From JBHJHP01 sp042219855 (GTDB taxonomy: Bacteria > Bacteroidota > Bacteroidia > Bacteroidales > UBA5342): a DNA stretch of 64,000 nucleotides. Positions within the stretch are counted from its first letter, which is position 1. Every line of letters begins with the position of its first letter. The stretch spans positions 248,001 through 312,000 of the forward strand of contig NZ_JBHJHP010000002.1 in the NCBI RefSeq assembly GCF_042219855.1, given 5' to 3'. Shown here in pieces: positions 59,623 to 64,000 of the stretch. A program made the translations under genes and the position numbers. The notes below the pieces were generated by a model. The model ran no database searches. It saw nothing but the letters and a program-made list of their open reading frames with translations, and was not told the origin of the DNA.

Positions 59623-60858
59623 ATGAAAATAATTCAACTTCAGTATTCAACTAATTCGGCAGCAAGTTCAGCAATAAGACTTAATGATTTAATGAAAGAA
59701 TATGGTATATGTTCAAAAATACTATCATTGCGACCAGATGATTACCCTTATGAAGATATTACTTATACCGGAATTAAAGAACGAATAATATCAAAAGCTA
59801 ATTCTTATATTCATAACATCTTAGTGAAAAATCCAGAATCAAAAAACGGGAAGTTTACTCAGACATTTCTAGGCAGTAATGTTGCAGATTACGAAATTAT
59901 TAAAAAATCTGATGTTATATACATACATTGGGTACTCGGTGGCTTTTTTAATTTAAATAGTTTTGCAAAAATTGCTGATTTAGGGAAACCAGTTGTAATA
60001 TTTCTCCATGATATGTGGATGATTACTGGGGGCTGCCATCATAGCTTCGATTGTGAAAAATTTAAAACTTCTTGTTCTAAATGCCCAGTACTTGAATCAA
60101 GAAAAAGTAATGATTGGTCAAAGATCCAATTTAAGATGAAATTGAAACTTATATCTTCATATTCCAACTTATACTTCGTATCACCGAGTAAATGGTTGTT
60201 TGAAAAAGCTAAAGATTCAAAACTACTTCGTGAAAAAGAAATTTTTCATATCCCAAACATAGTACCTGAGAGTAATTTTAAACCTATAGATAAGAAAACT
60301 GCAAAATCGATCCTTAATATTGAACCTAATCAAAAGGTAATTTCATTTGGAGCAACATCTGTTGATAGTCCTTATAAAGGTTGGAAATATTTGAAGTCCG
60401 CCTTAAACCAATTAGCAAAAAAATACAAATATGAAGATATTACTCTACTCATTTTTGGTGCGGGATTAACAAAAGATGATATTAATACACTGCCATTTAA
60501 AACTATTTACCTAGGGAAATTGACAGATCGATTTTCAACACAAATAACGTATAATGCTGCAGACGTATTTGTTGCACCTTCCTTGGCAGATGTTGGTCCT
60601 ATGACCGTAGTCGAAAGTCTAAAATGTGGAACACCCGTGGTTGGATTTAATATTGGTGGAATACCAGACGTATTAGTTCATAAAAGTAACGGTTACCTTG
60701 CCCAATACAAAAATCCATCAGATTTATCTGACGGGTTGGCATATTGCTTAACACATGTTTTATTTTCTAAAGCCAGTGAAGATTTTAGTGACGAAACAAT
60801 AATAAAAAAGCATTTAGATTTAATCAAATACCTCATAAATAAAAATGCAAATTTCTAG
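59623..60858 (+). CDS. GT4-type glycosyltransferase with Cys-rich insert
   Basis: A 411-aa GT-B glycosyltransferase, similar in layout to WcaC-type colanic acid enzymes. The N-terminal domain holds IHWVLGGFFNLNSF, FLHDMWMITGGCHHSFDCEK and CSKCP, a small Cys cluster that may bind metal. The C-terminal domain has the donor-binding VAPSLADVGPMTVVESLKCG followed by TPVVGFNIGGIPD, with the conserved Glu in the E-x7-E region. Donor and acceptor unknown. The last 14 bases overlap the next gene. Confidence 0.9.
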   Translation: MKIIQLQYSTNSAASSAIRLNDLMKEYGICSKILSLRPDDYPYEDITYTGIKERIISKANSYIHNILVKNPESKNGKFTQTFLGSNVADYEIIKKSDVIYIHWVLGGFFNLNSFAKIADLGKPVVIFLHDMWMITGGCHHSFDCEKFKTSCSKCPVLESRKSNDWSKIQFKMKLKLISSYSNLYFVSPSKWLFEKAKDSKLLREKEIFHIPNIVPESNFKPIDKKTAKSILNIEPNQKVISFGATSVDSPYKGWKYLKSALNQLAKKYKYEDITLLIFGAGLTKDDINTLPFKTIYLGKLTDRFSTQITYNAADVFVAPSLADVGPMTVVESLKCGTPVVGFNIGGIPDVLVHKSNGYLAQYKNPSDLSDGLAYCLTHVLFSKASEDFSDETIIKKHLDLIKYLINKNANF

Positions 60859-62074
60859 TGGCAACATGACACAAAGTAATTTACTTTCAATGAAGTATTT
60901 TTGGTTTGGATTTCTAATCTACACCTTAGATTATACATTGATGATTAGTGGAATAACATTAAGCAATATAACAACTGTCTTACAGGTATTGGGGTTCGGA
61001 CTCATGTTACTAACAGCTCCGAATATTTTTACACTCTCAAATAATAGTGCATATCTTAGAATTACCGTTACGCTATTCTTATCCTGGTCATTAATAATTC
61101 TTGTACGAGGGATTAACTTTAAATATGAATTTCTTAGAGAATTAATTACAGATGGGTCTTTAGGCATTCTGATGTATCTGACACCATTCTTTATTTTTCT
61201 TAATTTCAAAATTCGAAATATTAATATAATATCAAATCTTATTATATTATTGGGATTTTCTTATTTAATATTGATTTCTATCTCAGTTATGAGTATTATA
61301 AATCCGCTAAATATACAAGGACAAATTATTCTGGAATACCTTTCAAGATTTCTCATAATTCCTGTTACCTACATAATACTTACATATCCTTTTCAAACCA
61401 AAAAAAAGAAGGTTATTTCATTCATTTTTATTATAGTTGCTTTGGCCTTTGCAATAATACGAGCAAGAAGAGGGCTCATATTTAATCTTCTTCTCCCGGT
61501 GATATTTGCGTATATACTTAATGTAAAAAACAGTACAAAAAAAGTAAAACCAATAATAATCACTGTAATATTATTATCGCTTATATTAACTGTTCTCACA
61601 AAGATCTCAATAGATAAAAACAGTACATTATATCTTTTATCAGAAAGACTTTATCAAGATACCCGAACTCAGGTAGAACAATATTTCTATGATGACTTAA
61701 CCGATCTTGAATTCTTTATTGGAAAAGGCATAAATGGAAAGTATTATTGTCCGATTGGATTAACTCCCGATGGGAAAAGGGCAGTTATTGAAACTGGATA
61801 TTTACAGATCATACTTAACGGAGGGCTTATATGGCTAATCCTATTTGTTTTAATTGCAGTACCTGCTATCTTTTTAGGATTAAATAAATCAAACAATCAA
61901 TTATCTAAAGCATCTGCGCTATGGGTGCTGATCTTTATACTTAATTCATATCCGTCCACAGTAACATCATTTAGTTTGAATTATGTTTTATTCTGGATCA
62001 GTATATCTATTTGCTATGACGCAAAGATAAGAGGCTTTACTGATGCTGAAATAAAAAATAACATTGCATTTTAA
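60845..62074 (+). CDS. Wzy/O-antigen ligase-like polymerase candidate
   Basis: A 409-aa integral membrane protein with about ten helices and a larger loop near residues 255-325 (DTRTQVEQYFYDDLTDLEFF, IGKGINGKYYCPIGLTPDG) before the last helices, the layout of Wzy polymerases and WaaL ligases. Arg-rich IRARRGLIFN is reminiscent of the conserved Arg region. It is the only polymerase candidate seen in this cluster. Sequence motifs in this class are weak, so assignment rests on topology and neighbours. ATG 60845 overlaps the previous gene; ATG 60866 is an alternative. Confidence 0.75.
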   Translation: MQISSGNMTQSNLLSMKYFWFGFLIYTLDYTLMISGITLSNITTVLQVLGFGLMLLTAPNIFTLSNNSAYLRITVTLFLSWSLIILVRGINFKYEFLRELITDGSLGILMYLTPFFIFLNFKIRNINIISNLIILLGFSYLILISISVMSIINPLNIQGQIILEYLSRFLIIPVTYIILTYPFQTKKKKVISFIFIIVALAFAIIRARRGLIFNLLLPVIFAYILNVKNSTKKVKPIIITVILLSLILTVLTKISIDKNSTLYLLSERLYQDTRTQVEQYFYDDLTDLEFFIGKGINGKYYCPIGLTPDGKRAVIETGYLQIILNGGLIWLILFVLIAVPAIFLGLNKSNNQLSKASALWVLIFILNSYPSTVTSFSLNYVLFWISISICYDAKIRGFTDAEIKNNIAF

Positions 62075-62085
62075 TACCCAGATAA

Positions 62086-62922
62086 ATGAACTATCCACGA
62101 ATAAGCATTGTTACTCCATCTTTTAATCAAGGCGAACATCTTGAGCAAACAATATTATCAGTTATTAGTCAAAATTATCCTAATCTTGAATACGTCATCA
62201 TCGATGGAGGTTCAACCGATAATAGTGTAGAAATAATCAAAAAATATGAATCATATCTATCTTATTGGGTTAGTGAAAAAGATGAAGGACAATATTATGC
62301 TATTAAAAAAGGTTTTAGTCATACCAAGGGTGAAATAATGGGATGGATAAATAGTTCCGATCTATTATATCCTTGGACATTGAATACACTTGCGATGTTG
62401 TTTAATGAATTTGACATAATCGAATGGGTTACAGGTCTCCCTACACACATTTCAGCGGGAACTGGACCTCAAAATGTATCACAACACAAATTCATAAACA
62501 AATATGATATCATTGGATTCAACCATAAATGGATACAGCAGGAATCTACTTTCTGGAGAAGAACTGTTTGGAATAAGGTTAATGGATTAGACCTTAATTT
62601 TAAATCCGCTGCAGATTTTAAATTGTGGATTGATTTTTTCAAGTACACAGATTTGTATTTTATGAATACTATTCTTGGATGCTTTAGATTTCATAATACA
62701 AGGAGGGGAGCTGAAAAAGTTTATGAACAGGAAGTTAATAATTTAATTACTGAACTAAGAAAAAATAATATAAGGGATAGAATAAAATCTGATTTTATAA
62801 AATATCTTACCCTTAATTCCTCATTATTAAAACGTAAACTTTCTCACAAAAAAACCTTTTCCTGGTATAGACATCCTGAGATATTTTATGACTTCACTTC
62901 TAATAGATGGAGAATAAAATAA
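62086..62922 (+). CDS. GT2-family glycosyltransferase
   Basis: A 278-aa GT-A glycosyltransferase. Seen: ISIVTPSFNQGEHLEQTILS, EYVIIDGGSTDNSVEIIKKY, the DEGQYYAIKKGF segment, and a DxD-equivalent written NSSD in MGWINSSDLLYPW, where many relatives have NADD. WRRTVWNKVNGLD and SAADFKLWIDFF complete the fold. No membrane helix. Specificity unknown. Confidence 0.9.
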   Translation: MNYPRISIVTPSFNQGEHLEQTILSVISQNYPNLEYVIIDGGSTDNSVEIIKKYESYLSYWVSEKDEGQYYAIKKGFSHTKGEIMGWINSSDLLYPWTLNTLAMLFNEFDIIEWVTGLPTHISAGTGPQNVSQHKFINKYDIIGFNHKWIQQESTFWRRTVWNKVNGLDLNFKSAADFKLWIDFFKYTDLYFMNTILGCFRFHNTRRGAEKVYEQEVNNLITELRKNNIRDRIKSDFIKYLTLNSSLLKRKLSHKKTFSWYRHPEIFYDFTSNRWRIK

Positions 62923-62937
62923 CGTAATATTAATTGA

Positions 62938-64000
62938 ATGAATATATTTATACTTTCGTTAGGTTCCGGGCATCCGGATAGCGCAGCTCCTGCAATCAGA
63001 CAGGCCCTTTTAGCAAGAGGAATGAATGAACTCGGTCATAACATAGACTTTTTTATTCTTTCAAACCATAAACCTGGCAAGACTTTCAAGACATATTTTG
63101 GAGTTAATTATCATTTTGTTAATGTTCATGAACGGGTTGGGAGATTTAATAAGTTATTCTATTACTTCAATGCAATATTTAAGACGAGAAAAGAGCTATA
63201 TCGAAGAATAAAGGATAATAAAATAGACCTGATAATTATTTATCCCAACGATATCTTTATTTATCTATTTATTCATAAATTAGCAATTAGACATAAGGTT
63301 AAATCATTACATGAACGTACCGAACTACCATATACAGTGCTCCCCAAGACGCTAAGGCATAAACTTGAATATTATTTATACTTACAATTTATTCTGCCTA
63401 AGTATACAGCAGTTTCTGTAATTAATGATAAACTAGACCTATTTATAAAGAAGTACAATATTAATACTAAAAAGATACTGTCAGTAGTTGATCCAATTTT
63501 TTTCAAAGAATATCGAAAGACAGAATTTGATTTCCCGTATATTGCCTATTGTGGAAAAATGACGGGAAATAAAGATGGAGTCCCAGATCTTATAGATGCA
63601 TTTAATTTGATGCACAAAAAATTCCCTGAGTTGAGATTAGTTCTAATTGGAGATAATTCTAATCAAGAAGAACTTGCTGAAATCCATCAGAAGATTAAAA
63701 ACTTTTCGCTAAATGAACGAGTTATTTTTACAGGTATTGTTGAAAGAAGCAGAATGCCTGCATTATTAACTAAAGCAAAAATCCTTGCCGTTGCTAAACC
63801 CAATAATGAACAAAACTCCGGAAATTTTCCCATCAAACTCGGCGAATATCTCGCAACCGGGGTCCCGGTTGTAGTGACAAAAGTTGGCGAAATTCCTCAA
63901 TTTATAACTGATGGCTACAATGGATTTCTGGTAGAACCAGACTCCCCAGAAGAATTTGGCAAGGCATTGGAACATGTTATGCTTAATAAAAAAGAATCAG
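62938..64000 (+). CDS. GT4-type glycosyltransferase, truncated at the window end
   Basis: An open frame from ATG 62938 to the last base (354 codons, no stop). The N-terminus MNIFILSLGSGHPDSAAPAI has the glycine-rich loop and acceptor-side helix of GT-B enzymes. The C-terminal domain shows FPYIAYCGKMTGNKDGVPDL, LVLIGDNSNQEEL, VIFTGIVERSRMPALLTKA and the donor-binding FPIKLGEYLATGVPVVVTKV, followed by GEIPQF and NGFLVEPDSPEEFGKAL. Most of the enzyme is present; only about 20-40 residues should be missing. It continues the exopolysaccharide operon beyond the window. Confidence 0.88.
   Translation, partial: MNIFILSLGSGHPDSAAPAIRQALLARGMNELGHNIDFFILSNHKPGKTFKTYFGVNYHFVNVHERVGRFNKLFYYFNAIFKTRKELYRRIKDNKIDLIIIYPNDIFIYLFIHKLAIRHKVKSLHERTELPYTVLPKTLRHKLEYYLYLQFILPKYTAVSVINDKLDLFIKKYNINTKKILSVVDPIFFKEYRKTEFDFPYIAYCGKMTGNKDGVPDLIDAFNLMHKKFPELRLVLIGDNSNQEELAEIHQKIKNFSLNERVIFTGIVERSRMPALLTKAKILAVAKPNNEQNSGNFPIKLGEYLATGVPVVVTKVGEIPQFITDGYNGFLVEPDSPEEFGKALEHVMLNKKES

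Overview
The window is a chromosomal segment of a Bacteroidota bacterium (class Bacteroidia; a marine or environmental lineage near Marinilabiliales/Prolixibacteraceae is a guess from gene style, not shown). The evidence is SusC/SusD pairs, type IX secretion (T9SS) C-terminal sorting domains, a TamL-type lipoprotein, a Rho with a Gln/Asn-rich insertion, a BtuB-BtuG pair, and promoters fitting the Bacteroidota consensus (TTTG, about 19 bp, TAnnTTTG). No rRNA, tRNA or CRISPR array was seen.

Region 1 (1-12.5 kb, + strand) is a polysaccharide-utilisation-type locus: a 5'-truncated SusC, SusD, a second SusC/SusD pair, a DUF1735-type surface lipoprotein and a large DUF5695-like protein (possible glycoside hydrolase). 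Region 2 (12.6-18.7 kb, - strand) holds three secreted T9SS cargo proteins: a gluzincin-like HEGIH protein with a discoidin-like domain, a DUF1349/LamG-like protein, and a four-domain DUF4859-like repeat protein with a 407-bp perfect internal duplication. The last two share a 31-bp upstream motif at the same distance from their starts. Region 3 (18.9-20.8 kb, -) is a lemA-TPM-TPM operon.

Region 4 (21.0-24.4 kb, +) is a cobalamin riboswitch with an enlarged peripheral arm controlling btuB and a btuG-like propeller lipoprotein. Region 5 (24.4-45.0 kb) is mostly housekeeping: S9 peptidase, gyrB, a carboxyltransferase plus biotin carrier, elbB-trmN6-comB, mutY, ppa, a TlpA-like thioredoxin, a PAS histidine kinase, a methionine gamma-lyase-like enzyme, tamL, a DUF4268-like protein, thiL, murB and rho. 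Two genes of under 60 codons were found by hand: a 57-aa membrane protein and a 53-aa zinc ribbon.

Region 6 (45.3-52.4 kb, +) is a complete trp operon, trpEGDCFBA. A 20-codon leader peptide with three consecutive Trp codons precedes it, followed by an intrinsic terminator and a candidate antiterminator. A 40-bp repeat occurs twice in the operon, and one copy supplies the end and stop codon of trpC.

Region 7 (52.4-64 kb, +) is an AT-rich exopolysaccharide cluster of Wzx/Wzy type: a solitary IS3-OrfA-like HTH protein, then initiating sugar-phosphate transferase, Wza-like exporter, Wzc-like tyrosine kinase, flippase, glycosyltransferases and a polymerase candidate. It runs off the right end inside a glycosyltransferase gene.
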